Part shown: positions 1 through 9,049 of the stretch, in pieces
How positions within the stretch are numbered: position 1 is the first letter of the stretch
Layout of the letters: each line of letters starts with the position of its first letter
Assembly: GCA_021776735.1 (NCBI GenBank)
Contig: JAJFFH010000051.1
Location: 124,001 to 188,000, forward strand
Direction: 5' to 3'
DNA from: Planctomycetota bacterium
GTDB lineage: Bacteria > Planctomycetota > PLA2
Length of the DNA stretch: 64,000 bases
Notes under the pieces: generated by a model
Seen by the model: the letters and a program-made list of their open reading frames with translations, nothing else
Told to the model about the DNA's origin: nothing
Database searches by the model: none
Position numbers and translations under genes: made by a program

Positions 1-47
1 TCCACGTTTCGCTCTACGAGGAAGCGTTAGCGCGATAAAATCGAATC

Positions 48-1622
48 GTGAGTCGCTGGATCCTGCTGGTTCCGCTTGTGCTCTGCGGTGTGCTGGCCTG
101 GCTGCTCCTGGGCGACAACGGCGGCAAGACCGGGCGCACCACGGGGCCGCGCGAGTGGGTCAACGAGCAGGGAGACACCGTTCGCATCCTCGACGGGACG
201 GGGGACCATGTGCGTGAGCGGTCGCGCCGGGAGGTTCCTGCGGTCCTGACGGGCGTGGTGTTTGACCCGTACGGTCGGCCCGTCGACAAGGCCGAGGTCG
301 AGGTGCTCCACCCCAAGCCGTACCGGCTGTACTTCACGAGTACGGACGGCCGCTACAAGCTGGAGTTCAAACACCCCGGCGAGTACGTGGTGCAGGCCTC
401 GCTCACGATCGATCTGGCGCCCGTGCGCAAGACGATCGTCGTGCCGGAGAGCGGCGATCCGCCGTCCGTCGACTTTCGCCTGAAACAGGCCGGCCCCGTG
501 TTCGGCGAGGTGATCGTCGGGCAGCGGCCGGCCACGAAGGGCTTTGTCGATATCGAGGTCGGCGACCTGTTCGGGGACTGGCAGTACGAGATCGAGGCGA
601 CGATCGAGAATGGTTTCTTCAGCTTCCCGCGCGAACCGCCACGCGACCTTCCGCTGCGCATCCGCGTTATCTCCGACGACGGATTCATGAAGGAGCCGAT
701 CTACTTTCGCTACACGGGCGAGCACGTCGATCTCGGCCGTCTCGCTCTTCTGCGCTACCCCACGCTGCTTATGCGCATGCGCCTGCCCGACGGCTCCGAG
801 GCCGGCGAGGTGTATGCCGGCGAGGCAGCGGAACTCAAGCCGGAACAGCGCTACATGGCGCGACTTGTGGCGGACGGCTTGCCCGACGACATCAGCTCCG
901 ATTCGCGTGTGCTCATTCGCGAGCGCAAGGATCGGTCGATGCGACTGGTTTTTTGGGCCGGGCCGCGCCACGAATTTCGGGTCGTGCGCGACGTTGAACT
1001 CGTGCGCGACCAGTTGCGCGAGATGGAAATCACCATGCGTCCGGGCCCGATCACGATCCGTCGGCGCCTCTTGGGCAAGGGCGGCGATCCGATTCGCGCA
1101 CGCTTTCAGCTCGCAGGCGGTCGTCCCGGGAACACCGGCGCTTCCGGCGTCGTTGAGGAGTCGGGCGTCGATGGGTACTTCGAGACGACCGTGCCGTGGA
1201 GCGGCATCCACACGTTGCACCTGCGCGGTCTGTATCTCGTCGGTCTCGGTTGGATCGACCTCCCGCCGCGCGCCGCGCTGTCCGTGGGATTCACAGTGGA
1301 TGCCGATGCACCCGCGACGCCGTGCGTTCTCGATCTCGACGGAACGATCCTGCTGGTCGGTCGCGCCGGTTCGCCGGTCGCACTCGCGCCGCCGAAGGAG
1401 CCATCCGCGCCGCGGTATGGCCTGGGCCATGACACGAGGCCCGGGATCTTTGGGGTGTTGATCCGCCCGTCCAAGGGGCTGAGGGAGATGCGTTGGGTCC
1501 GTGCCCTGAAAAAGCGAAACAGGGGGGCGGGGGAAATCTGGAGCGACTGGGCTTATCCCGAGCGCGGCGGCACGCGGTTCCGCATTACGAAGAACGATCT
1601 GACGATCGTGGACGCACGGTAG
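48..1622 (+). CDS. Membrane-anchored protein with a carboxypeptidase-regulatory-like domain
   Basis: GTG start; 524 residues. Residues 4-21 form one strongly hydrophobic segment and act as an uncleaved anchor or signal peptide, so most of the chain should lie outside the cytoplasm. Residues about 66-140 look like a carboxypeptidase-regulatory-like (beta-sandwich) domain: a VLTGVVFDPYGRPV start, then a TDGRYKLEF stretch and a hydrophobic strand ending in the 'EYVVQASL' region. The remaining 380 residues are beta-rich with no motif I recognise. No enzymatic residues are visible. It stands alone on the plus strand, and its stop is about 40 bp from the end of the convergent thioredoxin-fold gene. 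Function is unknown; a structural or ligand-binding envelope role is inference. Confidence 0.7.
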   Translation: MSRWILLVPLVLCGVLAWLLLGDNGGKTGRTTGPREWVNEQGDTVRILDGTGDHVRERSRREVPAVLTGVVFDPYGRPVDKAEVEVLHPKPYRLYFTSTDGRYKLEFKHPGEYVVQASLTIDLAPVRKTIVVPESGDPPSVDFRLKQAGPVFGEVIVGQRPATKGFVDIEVGDLFGDWQYEIEATIENGFFSFPREPPRDLPLRIRVISDDGFMKEPIYFRYTGEHVDLGRLALLRYPTLLMRMRLPDGSEAGEVYAGEAAELKPEQRYMARLVADGLPDDISSDSRVLIRERKDRSMRLVFWAGPRHEFRVVRDVELVRDQLREMEITMRPGPITIRRRLLGKGGDPIRARFQLAGGRPGNTGASGVVEESGVDGYFETTVPWSGIHTLHLRGLYLVGLGWIDLPPRAALSVGFTVDADAPATPCVLDLDGTILLVGRAGSPVALAPPKEPSAPRYGLGHDTRPGIFGVLIRPSKGLREMRWVRALKKRNRGAGEIWSDWAYPERGGTRFRITKNDLTIVDAR

Positions 1623-1664
1623 ATCCGCGAAACGATCCGCGGCGAGCAGCTAGCGCCGGCCCGG

Positions 1665-2711
1665 CTACCCGAGCCGCTCGAGCTGAACCTTGGCGAGGTC
1701 GGCGTACTTGTTGCCGTCGAAGAGCCGCACGCACTTCTCAAAGCGTTTGCGCGCCAGATCGACGCGCTTTCGCTCCATGAATTTCATGCCCGCCTCGTAC
1801 AGATCGCGCGCTTTCGTCAGGCGTTTGACCTCGGGATTGCGTCCGAGCTCGCCTTTCCTGCGCCGCGCGTCGGCTTCGGTCAGCGTGCCCGGGTAGCCCT
1901 TGATGATCTGGTCGAGCGCGTCGAGCGCCTTTTCCCACTCCTTGGCTTCCGCCAGCGGCTCGACGGCCTTGAGTTTCCTGCGCGCCTCCTTGTCGATCTC
2001 CTTGACGCGCGCCTTGGCCTTTTCCACGCCTTCGATCGAGAGACGCCGCTGAAACTTCACGGCGGCGGTGAGCTTTTCGAGTTCAAGCTCGGTCTTTTTG
2101 CGGGCGCGTGCCGCCCGCGCGTCGACGAGCAGCTTCGTGAGTTCGGCATACTCCTTCTCGGTCAGGCCCTTGCCGTGCTTCTTGATGACTTTCTTGAGCT
2201 CCGCGACGAGCCGTTTGACGGGCACGATCTGCAGGCCGGTCTTGAAGTCGCCGGCCTTGATGATCTGCACGACATCCTCGTTCGCGTTGAGCACGAAGTG
2301 GCACGGCGCGCGCGCGGTCGAGCCCGGGTAGAACGCGCGCGCGTACGACTGCGCGAGCATCATGTGGTGCTCGCAGCGGATCGACGGGCAGTCGGCGCAC
2401 CGGGCTTCGCGCTTCCCGGTTTTTGGGTCCTTGGCCATCCGTTCTCCGTGGTCGTTCTCGTTGTTCGCGTACAGAAACACGAAGTTCTTCGCGATCTTCA
2501 AGAACGCCTTGTCGCGAAACGTCTGGTCCGCGACCATGCGCGCCTCGTTGTCGTGGTCGACAAGAACCGTGAGAAAGATCAGCTTGCCGCGCGTGCGGGC
2601 GATCTTGACGGCCTCTTCGGACGTGGCCACGCACTCGGGCGCCTTGGGACCGGCGAGCACCGCCCCGCCAAGAAAACCCGAAACGAGCAGGTAGTGAAGC
2701 GGAGCACGCAT
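1665..2711 (-). CDS. Secreted thioredoxin-fold protein
   Basis: 348 residues starting with a clean signal peptide (residues 1-20, cut after AVLA). Residues about 30-165 match the shape of exported thioredoxin-like proteins: an AVKIARTRGKLIFLTVLVD strand-helix entry, then the DQTFRDKAFLKIAKNFVFLY segment typical of the thioredoxin_7 group, and a cis-proline-like 'PCHFVLNANEDVV'. The usual CxxC at the first helix is absent (VDHDNEAR there), so it is probably not a simple disulfide reductase; a cysteine cluster (CADCPSIRC) lies later. The C-terminal half is lysine/glutamate-rich and helical, with a TPR-like end. It lies downstream of the gene ending at 2755 but is probably transcribed separately. 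Confidence 0.7.
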   Translation of the reverse strand: MRAPLHYLLVSGFLGGAVLAGPKAPECVATSEEAVKIARTRGKLIFLTVLVDHDNEARMVADQTFRDKAFLKIAKNFVFLYANNENDHGERMAKDPKTGKREARCADCPSIRCEHHMMLAQSYARAFYPGSTARAPCHFVLNANEDVVQIIKAGDFKTGLQIVPVKRLVAELKKVIKKHGKGLTEKEYAELTKLLVDARAARARKKTELELEKLTAAVKFQRRLSIEGVEKAKARVKEIDKEARRKLKAVEPLAEAKEWEKALDALDQIIKGYPGTLTEADARRRKGELGRNPEVKRLTKARDLYEAGMKFMERKRVDLARKRFEKCVRLFDGNKYADLAKVQLERLG

Positions 2712-2754
2712 GCGCCCAGCTTAGCAATTCTGGCGTGCCGTGCCGGCCGAGGGG

Positions 2755-3729
2755 TTACTTGGCGCCGGACTGCTTGGGCACGAGGAGGTTGCGGTACGGA
2801 CGCAGGACGGCGCTGGGATCCGCCTCCAGCTTGTCGAACCCGCTGGCCTGCTCCGGGCTCAGAATCTCGCGGATCGCGGCCGCGGCGGCATTGTGGATAT
2901 TGGCGTCCTGGCTCCGGCGGACCGGGGCGAAGAACACGTTGGGAATCGGCGCGCTGCCGTACTTTTCCTGCACCTTGCCCCAACGGTCCTCGACGATGAC
3001 GCGGACCTTCTTGGCCTGCGCGGAGTCGAGGCTGAGCCGCCGCCGGATCGTCGCGATCTCGTTGTTGACGACCTGCGTGTTCATGAACCGCTTGATCTCG
3101 CCTTCGAAGCGCTGGTACGTCGCCATCTGCTTGTCGTCGAGAACCGTGCGCAAGGTCCGCCGCGCGTCCTTTTCGACGTTGCCCAGCAACTCGTAGACCT
3201 GGTCGCCGGTCAGGTCCTCGTTGAGATGATCCGCACCGAGCTGCATCGCCTCGGTGATGCGGCGGTCCAGCTCCGCGCGCAGGCGCGTCTCCTGGTCGGG
3301 GGTCAGATCCGCGTCGCGAAAAAAACGTTCCGCGTACGAGTGCAAGAAACCGAGCGCGGTCGTGAGCTGGTTTTGGTCGAACTCCGCACCGCCGACGATC
3401 GTGCCGTTCTTGCGCCGGGTGCCCACGGGCAAGGTCAAGGACAGCGATGCTTTTTCAGCTTCGACTTTCGGGTCAGAGCCGTGGGTCGTTCGCGCGCCGG
3501 CGTTCGTACCGGAAGCTTCGCGCTCGCGTGCCTCTTGGCGCTCTCGTTGAAGTCGGATCCTGCGCGCGGCGGCATCCTCGATCGGTTCGGCGCCGAGGCG
3601 TTCCGTGCGCCGCGCATGCTGCCCGGAGGCATCGCCGTCCGTACGCTTCCCCGGTGCGGTGCTGCGTCCCAGGAAAAACCCGAGAGCTCCGGTGAGAACG
3701 GCGATGGTCAGGACTGCGGGTAGCTTCAC
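2755..3729 (-). CDS. Membrane-anchored helical protein, last gene of a sigma-factor operon
   Basis: 324 residues. Residues 1-20 are a membrane anchor (KLPAVLTIAVLTGALGFFLG), followed by a disordered charged linker and then a helical domain. That domain contains repeated LT-xx-Q phrases (DLTPDQETRL, DLTGDQVYEL, ILSPEQASGF) reminiscent of Spy/CpxP-type periplasmic helical proteins; this likeness is weak. Its ATG overlaps the TGA of the YbjQ-like gene, so it is translationally coupled to the sigma / anti-sigma operon upstream. One copy of the dispersed ATCGCCGTCC motif (3631-3640) encodes T-D-G-D-A in the linker just after the anchor. A role as envelope-stress effector is inferred from context only. 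Confidence 0.65.
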   Translation of the reverse strand: MKLPAVLTIAVLTGALGFFLGRSTAPGKRTDGDASGQHARRTERLGAEPIEDAAARRIRLQRERQEAREREASGTNAGARTTHGSDPKVEAEKASLSLTLPVGTRRKNGTIVGGAEFDQNQLTTALGFLHSYAERFFRDADLTPDQETRLRAELDRRITEAMQLGADHLNEDLTGDQVYELLGNVEKDARRTLRTVLDDKQMATYQRFEGEIKRFMNTQVVNNEIATIRRRLSLDSAQAKKVRVIVEDRWGKVQEKYGSAPIPNVFFAPVRRSQDANIHNAAAAAIREILSPEQASGFDKLEADPSAVLRPYRNLLVPKQSGAK

Positions 3730-4061
3730 TTTTCGGTCGGATCCTCACCTTCAAGGATAGCCGCGGTGCCGTAAACGACAATTTCCGCGGCGTTGCGCAT
3801 GACCTCGGCCGACGAGTAGCGCATGCCGAGGATGGCGTTGGCGCCCATCGCGCGGGCGTCCTCGAGCATGCGGTCGTACGCCTGCTCGCGCGCTTCGGCG
3901 ATCACCTTGGTGAGTTCGTGGATCTCGCCGCCGACAAACGAGCGAAACATCGCGATCAGGCCGTGGCCGAAGTGGCGCGTGCGGACCGTCGTGCCGCGGC
4001 AGATGCCGAGCAGGCGCACCGTGCGTCTCTCGGGCACGTCGAACGTTGTGGTGACGATCAT
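3726..4061 (-). CDS. YbjQ/UPF0145 family protein
   Basis: 111 residues, the usual size for UPF0145 (YbjQ). Family phrases are clear: an initial TTTFDVPERRTVRLLGICRG, a central HELTKVIAEAREQAYDRM helix, and the 'MGANAILGMRYSS' core. Family members form pentameric rings and have no settled biochemical role. The start codon shares one base with the end of the anti-sigma gene and the stop overlaps the next gene's ATG, placing it firmly in the four-gene operon. Confidence 0.88.
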   Translation of the reverse strand: MIVTTTFDVPERRTVRLLGICRGTTVRTRHFGHGLIAMFRSFVGGEIHELTKVIAEAREQAYDRMLEDARAMGANAILGMRYSSAEVMRNAAEIVVYGTAAILEGEDPTEK

Positions 4062-4513
4062 CAGCGATCAACCTCCCGCGAGTAGCGGTCGTGGGGCTCG
4101 ATGCGGCGACGTTCGCGCCACAGGCTCCAGAACAGCACCAGGGACCCGAGGCCGGCGAGTGTGCCGGCGGTCTTCACCGCCCAGTGGTTTTCCGGCGAGG
4201 TGAGGAAGAAGTACGCGGCGAGGACCGTGAGGCCGAGTAGGCCGGCCAGCAGGAACATCCAGCCCGTGTGTCGCTCGATGCGGTTGTAGACGTCGCCCCA
4301 GAAGCGGTCGAGTTCGGCGTCGATCGAGGTGTCTGCGCCCGTGCGGTCGGCCATGTCTTTGAGCGCGCGCATCTCTTCGTGCTCGCGCCGCAGTTCGGCA
4401 TCCGTTTCGAGCGCCGCCTCGACCCGCGCGCGATCCGCGGCGTCCAGTTCCCCGTCGAGGTAGCCCATCAGCAGGACCCGAAGATCCGGCGTGCCGTCGC
4501 TCGGGTCACTCAT
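4061..4513 (-). CDS. Anti-sigma factor, two-TM
   Basis: 150 residues. The N-terminal part ([22 protein letters not shown]) is the typical acidic helix pair of anti-sigma proteins, without the zinc-binding HxxxCxxC. Two hydrophobic segments follow at about residues 83-103 and 114-130. It overlaps the end of the ECF sigma gene by 8 bp, the usual arrangement for a sigma factor held inactive at the membrane. Specificity and the inducing signal cannot be read from the sequence. Confidence 0.82.
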   Translation of the reverse strand: MSDPSDGTPDLRVLLMGYLDGELDAADRARVEAALETDAELRREHEEMRALKDMADRTGADTSIDAELDRFWGDVYNRIERHTGWMFLLAGLLGLTVLAAYFFLTSPENHWAVKTAGTLAGLGSLVLFWSLWRERRRIEPHDRYSREVDR

Positions 4514-5108
4514 GATCGCCCATCCCGGGTTCCAGGATCTTGCGGAGCGCGCGCCGGGCTGCCCACAAGCGCGACATGACCGTGCCGATCGGAATCGAGA
4601 GGCAGTCTGCGATTTCCTTGTAGGCCAGCGCTTCGAAATGCGACAGGTAGAGAATCTCGCGGTGCGGGTCGCTGAGCTGTGCCATCCCCTGCCGGACGGC
4701 CGCCTTGAGTTCGCCGCGTGCCGCCGAATCCGCCGGATCGTTGGCGGGCCCCCCGGGCCCCTCGAGGGGCGGTGCGTCTTCCACGTCCGTGCTGAAGGCG
4801 AAGTGCCGCTTGCGTCGCTTCAAGAGCGACAGGCAGCAGTTTTTCAGGATGCGATAGAACCACGGGTAGAAGGGCTGTTTCGTGTCGAAGCGCTTGAGGG
4901 CCCGGAAAGCCCGCACGAAAGCCTCCTGCGCCGCGTCTTCCGCGAGGGCTGTTTCGCGGACGATGCTTCTCGCCGCGCCGATGGCCCGGGCGGCATAGGC
5001 CCGGACGATCGTTTCGAACGCCTCGCGGTCGCCGCTCTGGCAGGCGGTGATCGCTTGGGCTTCCTGTTCGGAAACCTGTTTTCTGCGCTTGCTACCCGCC
5101 CCGCTCAT
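4506..5108 (-). CDS. ECF-family RNA polymerase sigma factor
   Basis: 200 residues with both ECF regions. Region 2 covers about residues 25-95 ([16 protein letters not shown], then [11 protein letters not shown] and the promoter-melting [12 protein letters not shown]). Region 4 covers about 135-190, with helix-turn-helix phrases [20 protein letters not shown] proline- and acid-rich linker separates them. It is the first gene of a coupled operon with anti-sigma, YbjQ and a membrane protein. The target promoter is unknown; autoregulation is usual for this class but no promoter was recognised. Confidence 0.93.
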   Translation of the reverse strand: MSGAGSKRRKQVSEQEAQAITACQSGDREAFETIVRAYAARAIGAARSIVRETALAEDAAQEAFVRAFRALKRFDTKQPFYPWFYRILKNCCLSLLKRRKRHFAFSTDVEDAPPLEGPGGPANDPADSAARGELKAAVRQGMAQLSDPHREILYLSHFEALAYKEIADCLSIPIGTVMSRLWAARRALRKILEPGMGDHE

Positions 5109-5126
5109 CGCGTATTCGCCGGGAAA

Positions 5127-5399
5127 TTAGAGCAGAAAGAGCCAAAGAGACCCCGCGATCGCGAGGGCGAGAAGCGCGCAGCCCCCGCCTCCGCCTTTCC
5201 CTGTGTCGTCCTTGTTCTCCGGCTCGCCCAGCCCCTCGGCCGCAATAAAGTCATCGTAGGCGGAGTCATCCATCCGGGGATCGTCGGATTCAAAGTGATA
5301 CGGGGCCTCCGAGAGCGTGAGATCTGCGTCGGCGCCGCAGTGGGGGCAGACGAGTTTTCCCTCCGAAAACAGCTCGCCGCAATGCGCACATACCTTCAC
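5127..5399 (-). CDS. Zinc-ribbon protein with C-terminal transmembrane tail
   Basis: 90 residues. An N-terminal CAHCGELF...CPHCGA zinc ribbon is followed by an acidic, probably disordered, middle and a glycine run, then a single hydrophobic helix at the very C terminus ([16 protein letters not shown]), so it is probably tail-anchored with the ribbon in the cytoplasm. No function can be assigned. It is transcribed away from folE, with about 40 bp between the two starts. Confidence 0.7.
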   Translation of the reverse strand: MKVCAHCGELFSEGKLVCPHCGADADLTLSEAPYHFESDDPRMDDSAYDDFIAAEGLGEPENKDDTGKGGGGGCALLALAIAGSLWLFLL

Positions 5400-5441
5400 G
5401 GAACCTCCAGAATCAGGTATCGGTATTGGTCCCTAAGGCTC

Positions 5442-5993
5442 ATGGAAGAACACGTTCGCGACATCTTGAGGCATATCGGGGAGAACCCGGACCGCGAGGG
5501 CTTGCTGAGAACCCCGGAGCGGGTCCGTGAATCCTACGAATTCCTGACCAGCGGGTATCGGGAAAACGTCCAGGAGGTCGTCAACGGCGCGATTTTCGAC
5601 GAGCCCGCCGACGAGATGATCGCGGTGTGCAGCATCGAGGTCTACAGCCTGTGCGAGCACCATCTGCTGCCGTTCGTGGGCAAGGCGCACGTCGCCTACC
5701 TGCCCAACGGCCGCATCATCGGCCTCTCGAAAATCCCCCGCGTGATCGACGTCTTCGCCCGCCGGCTGCAGGTCCAGGAGCGCCTGACGCAACAGGTCGC
5801 CGAAGCCCTCATGGAGGTGCTGGAACCCCAGGGCGTCGGCGTGGTGATCGAGGCCGACCACCTCTGCATGCGCATGCGCGGCGTGGAAAAGCAATCGAGC
5901 TACGCCGTGACCTCCTGCATGCTGGGCAGGTTTCGCGCCGATGGCCGGACCCGTTCAGAGTTCCTGAACCTGGTCCAGCAGGCACGCCGGTAG
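5442..5993 (+). CDS. folE: GTP cyclohydrolase I
   Basis: 183 residues, normal for bacterial FolE. It converts GTP to 7,8-dihydroneopterin triphosphate, the entry step to folate and to pterin/queuosine-type pathways. Visible signatures: the zinc/catalytic stretch [16 protein letters not shown] with the family Cys and two His, the GKAHVAYLP and GLSKIPR loops, and the downstream QxxER LTxQ segment. The ATG at 5442 gives a normal N terminus; longer upstream reading frames only extend antisense to the sigma operon. QueG at 10.0 kb also belongs to the queuosine pathway, but the two are not in one operon. Confidence 0.95.
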   Translation: MEEHVRDILRHIGENPDREGLLRTPERVRESYEFLTSGYRENVQEVVNGAIFDEPADEMIAVCSIEVYSLCEHHLLPFVGKAHVAYLPNGRIIGLSKIPRVIDVFARRLQVQERLTQQVAEALMEVLEPQGVGVVIEADHLCMRMRGVEKQSSYAVTSCMLGRFRADGRTRSEFLNLVQQARR

Positions 5994-6006
5994 GAATCCG
6001 GGCGGA

Positions 6007-6027
6007 CGCGTACGGACGGCGATGTCT
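6007..6027. repeat. Copy of the dispersed RRCATCGCCGTCCGTNNGCT motif (non-coding)
   Basis: Exact 10-base core at 6014-6023, reverse orientation, between the folE stop and the Fic remnant. The flanks GAC before and GTACGC after the core (motif orientation) fit the extended consensus. Confidence 0.8.
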
Positions 6028-6028
6028 G

Positions 6029-6184
6029 CTACGGGTCGGTCGCGCCCTCGTTCAGGATGCCGAGGTATTCGTCGTAGACGAACACGCGATTGCGGCGCTT
6101 GCCGGTGATCTCTCGCGCGGTGCCGAGTTCCATGAGCAGTTCCATGGCAGACGACGCGGCCGGAAACGAGAGCTGCGTGCGCTT
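6029..6184 (-). pseudogene. Remnant of a Fic-family protein (C-terminal winged helix only)
   Basis: About 50 codons remain. The phrase TAREITGKRRNRVFVYDEY followed by LGILNEG is the characteristic end of Fic/DOC proteins, where a winged helix follows the AMPylation domain. The catalytic Fic core (HPFxxGNG) is absent and nothing upstream restores it; the open frame runs straight into the end of the FAD oxidase gene. I read it as a decayed fragment rather than a functional small protein, though a stand-alone DNA-binding peptide cannot be excluded. Confidence 0.6.
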
Positions 6185-6240
6185 GCAGGTCGCGGACTCG
6201 CTCTTCAAGCTGTTTTTGCGGGGTTCGGACAAGATGCTCC

Positions 6241-7614
6241 CTACAACCACTTTCCCGGATTAAGCAGGCCCTGCGGATCCCAGGCGCGCTTCAGGGCGCG
6301 CATCGCGTCCAGCGTGGGTTCGTCGAACTGCAGGGGCATGTCGTCCTTGCGGAGCAGGCCCACACCGTGCTCCGCGGTGATCGAGCCGGCCAGCGCGACG
6401 GTTGCCTCCAAGACCTCGCGCACCGCCTTTTTGACGGCGTCGTTCCAGTGCGGGTCGTCGGCGTCGCGGCGCAGGAAATCGACATGGATGTTGCCGTCAC
6501 CGGCATGGCCGAAGCACACGACCTCGACGCCGTTTCGGCGGGCGATCGTGTGCGCCTTGCGGATCAGGTCCGGCGTGCGCGACCGCGGGACGACCGCATC
6601 GACCGCGCTGTAGCCCGGCAGGCGCTTGATCGCCTCGGCGACGGCGTGGCGCACGCCCCAGACCTTTTCGCGAGGCGCGAGATCGACCTCGTCCGCACCG
6701 GCGTCGAGCAACAATTCGCCGACGCGTTCGGCGGCTTCCTGTGTCGCGGCTTCCGCAAACCCCTCGACTTCGATCAGCAGCAGCGCGGCGGCGTTGGCGT
6801 GGGGGAGCCGGTTGCCGAGCATCTCTTCGGCAAGCGCGGCGGCGGCGCGTTCGATGATCTCGACCGCGGACGGCTGTGCGCCGCTGCGCTCTACCTCAAG
6901 AGCGGCGAGGGCGGCCCGCTCGATCGACGCGAAAGCGGCCAGCAGCGTGGCGCGATGCGGCGGTCGCGGCACCAGCTTGAGTGTTGCCTCGGTGATGACC
7001 GCGAGGGTTCCTTCGCTGCCGACAAGCAGATAATGCAACGCGTATCCGGCGGTGTTCTTGGCGAGTTTTCCGCCCGTGCGGATCACGGAGCCGTCGATGA
7101 GGACGGCCTCGAGTCCGGTAACCTGCGCGCGGGTCGTCCCGTACTTGACCGCGCGCTCGCCGCCCGCGTCGCAGGCGATGTTGCCGCCGATCAGACACGA
7201 GCCGCCCGACGACATGTCGATCGGAAAGAGCAGCCCGTGTTTCTCGCATTCCTCGTGCAGGGTCCACAAGACAACGCCGGGCTCGACGACGGCGTAGCGA
7301 TTGACGCGGTCGATGTCCTTGATACGGTCCATCCGCTCGAGCGAGAGCACGATTCCGCCCGCGACCGGAATGCAGCCGCCCGCCTTGCCCGTGCCGCCGC
7401 CGCGCGGCGTGACCGGAATCGACTCGGCAGCCGCGAGGCGCAGAACCTCCTGCACTTCGGGCGTGGAGCGCGGTTGCACTACAAGACCCGGAGGCGCGAA
7501 GAGGTCCATTGTCTCGTCGCGTCCGTAGGCGGAAACATCGCCGTCCTTGACTGTGATTCCGAGCGCCCGGAAATGCTCCGCCGCGCCGGAGAGATCGGGA
7601 CTGTCCGGAGGCAT
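6241..7614 (-). CDS. FAD-linked oxidase, GlcD/D-lactate dehydrogenase type
   Basis: 457 residues, the length of GlcD/D-2-hydroxyacid dehydrogenases. The PCMH-type FAD domain is in the first half (VTPRGGGTGKAGGCIPVAGG; then GGNIACDAGGERAVKYG). The C-terminal oxidase domain has the GHAGDGNIHVDFL motif and the closing EHGVGLLRK with catalytic-site His/Glu. It oxidises a 2-hydroxy acid (glycolate, D-lactate or similar) and passes electrons to the respiratory chain; the substrate is not decidable here, and no glcE/glcF partners are adjacent. One dispersed motif (7537-7546) encodes K-D-G-D-V near residue 25. Confidence 0.88.
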   Translation of the reverse strand: MPPDSPDLSGAAEHFRALGITVKDGDVSAYGRDETMDLFAPPGLVVQPRSTPEVQEVLRLAAAESIPVTPRGGGTGKAGGCIPVAGGIVLSLERMDRIKDIDRVNRYAVVEPGVVLWTLHEECEKHGLLFPIDMSSGGSCLIGGNIACDAGGERAVKYGTTRAQVTGLEAVLIDGSVIRTGGKLAKNTAGYALHYLLVGSEGTLAVITEATLKLVPRPPHRATLLAAFASIERAALAALEVERSGAQPSAVEIIERAAAALAEEMLGNRLPHANAAALLLIEVEGFAEAATQEAAERVGELLLDAGADEVDLAPREKVWGVRHAVAEAIKRLPGYSAVDAVVPRSRTPDLIRKAHTIARRNGVEVVCFGHAGDGNIHVDFLRRDADDPHWNDAVKKAVREVLEATVALAGSITAEHGVGLLRKDDMPLQFDEPTLDAMRALKRAWDPQGLLNPGKWL

Positions 7615-7701
7615 GGCCCGATTTTGACACGGCCGGAGCCCGGAAGTCAGATTGGGGGGGCGCGGGGGCCGGAACTTGCGGCGTCGGGCATCGTCGGGGG
7701 C

Positions 7702-8727
7702 ATGGATTCATCGTCGAGTCTGCGCACGCGCCTCGCTGCCGTCCGCCGGCTTGTGGGTGGGACCCCGCTCGTCGCCGTGCGCTATCGGGACGGGAACCGC
7801 GAAGGTTCGGTGTACGCCAAGGTCGAGTCGTTCAACTTCACGGGTTCGATCAAGGACCGGATGGCGCTGCACATCCTGACCGATGCGCATGCGCGCCAAG
7901 AAATCGCGCCCGGCGACGTGATCGCGGAGGCGACGAGCGGCAACACCGGCATTTCATTCGCCGCGATCGGTCGCGCGCTCGGCCATCGCGTCCGCATCTA
8001 TATGCCGGATTGGATGAGCCGGGAGCGGGTCTTGATGATTCAGGCGCTTGGCGCCGAGATCGTTCCCGTCAGTAGCGCGGAGGGCGGATTCGTCGGCAGC
8101 ATCGCCGCCGCGAACGAGTACGCCAAGGACCGCGAGGGCGTGTTCTTGCCGCACCAGTTCGAGAGTGCGGCCAACGTCGCGGCGCACCAGCGCACGACCG
8201 GCCCGGAACTGCTCGACCAACTCGCGCGTCTGGGTCGGGAGCCGAGCGCGTTCGTCGCGGGCGTCGGTACGGGCGGCACCGTCATGGGGGTTGGTGCGAT
8301 CCTGCGCGAGCGCGTGCCGGGCGTGCGTGTTCATCCGCTGGAACCGGCCAACTCGCCGACGTTGCGGCTCGGCAAGAAAGAGGGACACCACCGCATCCAG
8401 GGCATCAGCGACGAATTCGTGCCCGACATCGTGAACCTCGACGAGCTGGACGACATCGTCGATGTCTGGGACGGCGACGCGATCCTGATGGCTCAAAAAC
8501 TCGCCGCGTCGGTAGGCCTGGCGGTCGGCATCAGCTCTGGCGCCAACATCGTCGGTGCCATCAAGCTGGCGCGCGAGCTGCCCGACGACGCCGTCGTCGC
8601 GACGGTCCTGCCGGACAGCAACAAGAAATACCTGTCGACGGATCTCTGTTCAGACGAGCCCGCCCGAGACGACTACGTGACGCCCGGCATCGAGATTCTC
8701 GACTGGCGAGCGGCCGGCGGCCGATAG
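7702..8727 (+). CDS. Cysteine synthase / cystathionine beta-synthase family PLP enzyme
   Basis: 341 residues. Fold type II PLP enzyme: Lys51 in FNFTGSIKDRM is the Schiff-base lysine, SGNTG (about residues 76-80) binds the substrate carboxylate, and GVGTGGTVMGVG binds the PLP phosphate. The likely reaction is replacement of O-acetyl- (or O-phospho-) serine by sulfide to give cysteine. The asparagine-loop sequence differs from the textbook NPxGSxKDR (here FNFTGSIKDR), so other beta-replacement substrates are possible. The start chosen is the ATG at 7702, with the divergent FAD oxidase about 87 bp away. Confidence 0.87.
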   Translation: MDSSSSLRTRLAAVRRLVGGTPLVAVRYRDGNREGSVYAKVESFNFTGSIKDRMALHILTDAHARQEIAPGDVIAEATSGNTGISFAAIGRALGHRVRIYMPDWMSRERVLMIQALGAEIVPVSSAEGGFVGSIAAANEYAKDREGVFLPHQFESAANVAAHQRTTGPELLDQLARLGREPSAFVAGVGTGGTVMGVGAILRERVPGVRVHPLEPANSPTLRLGKKEGHHRIQGISDEFVPDIVNLDELDDIVDVWDGDAILMAQKLAASVGLAVGISSGANIVGAIKLARELPDDAVVATVLPDSNKKYLSTDLCSDEPARDDYVTPGIEILDWRAAGGR

Positions 8728-8864
8728 CCTGTCCACGGCGCACCGACGGTCACGTCACGGGGTCTCGATTCGCCCAGACGATGACGCCCACAAGCAGCGC
8801 AGCGGCGGCAACTCGCACCAGGACTGAATTGACGGCGATGATCAGGACTTCAGCTGCTTGACCG

Positions 8865-9029
8865 TCACCGTTCGAACGCCGAATCGTCAACAAACGAGAC
8901 ATCCGGCTCCAGGCCGATCCCGCGAATCCATCCGTCGCGAATCGCCGCACGAACCGCACGCCATTTGGAGTTGTCGGAGAGGTCCGTGCGCAACACCGGC
9001 GTGTCGCTTGTGCGGGGCAACGGTTTCAT
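8865..9029 (-). pseudogene. Truncated DUF6924-like gene remnant
   Basis: 54 codons resembling the N terminus of DUF6924 proteins: PRTSDTPVLRTDLSDNSKW, then a PDVSFVDDSAFER segment. The frame ends in TGA where family members continue. In the next frame the following codons read TVTVKQLKS and stop, which resembles the family continuation, suggesting a frameshift and decay. The stretch 8728-8864 has another short frame with a hydrophobic run (VLIIAVNSVLVRVAAAALLV) that I could not assign. Family recognition is from memory of the consensus. Confidence 0.45.
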
Positions 9030-9049
9030 GGATGCCCGCTTCCGGTTGC

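Noticed and set aside
421..480. GCGGCGATCCGCCGTCCGTC as a motif copy
   Set aside because: The core is interrupted (GATCCGCC instead of ATCGCC); not counted.
27..1430. Long open frame antisense to the first gene
   Set aside because: Arginine/alanine-rich translation with no domain, no signal and no ribosome-binding site; the plus-strand protein has recognisable domains.
8750..8959. 69-codon minus-strand frame with a hydrophobic C-terminal run
   Set aside because: Overlaps the DUF6924 remnant, has no ribosome-binding site and no family; the hydrophobic stretch alone is not enough.
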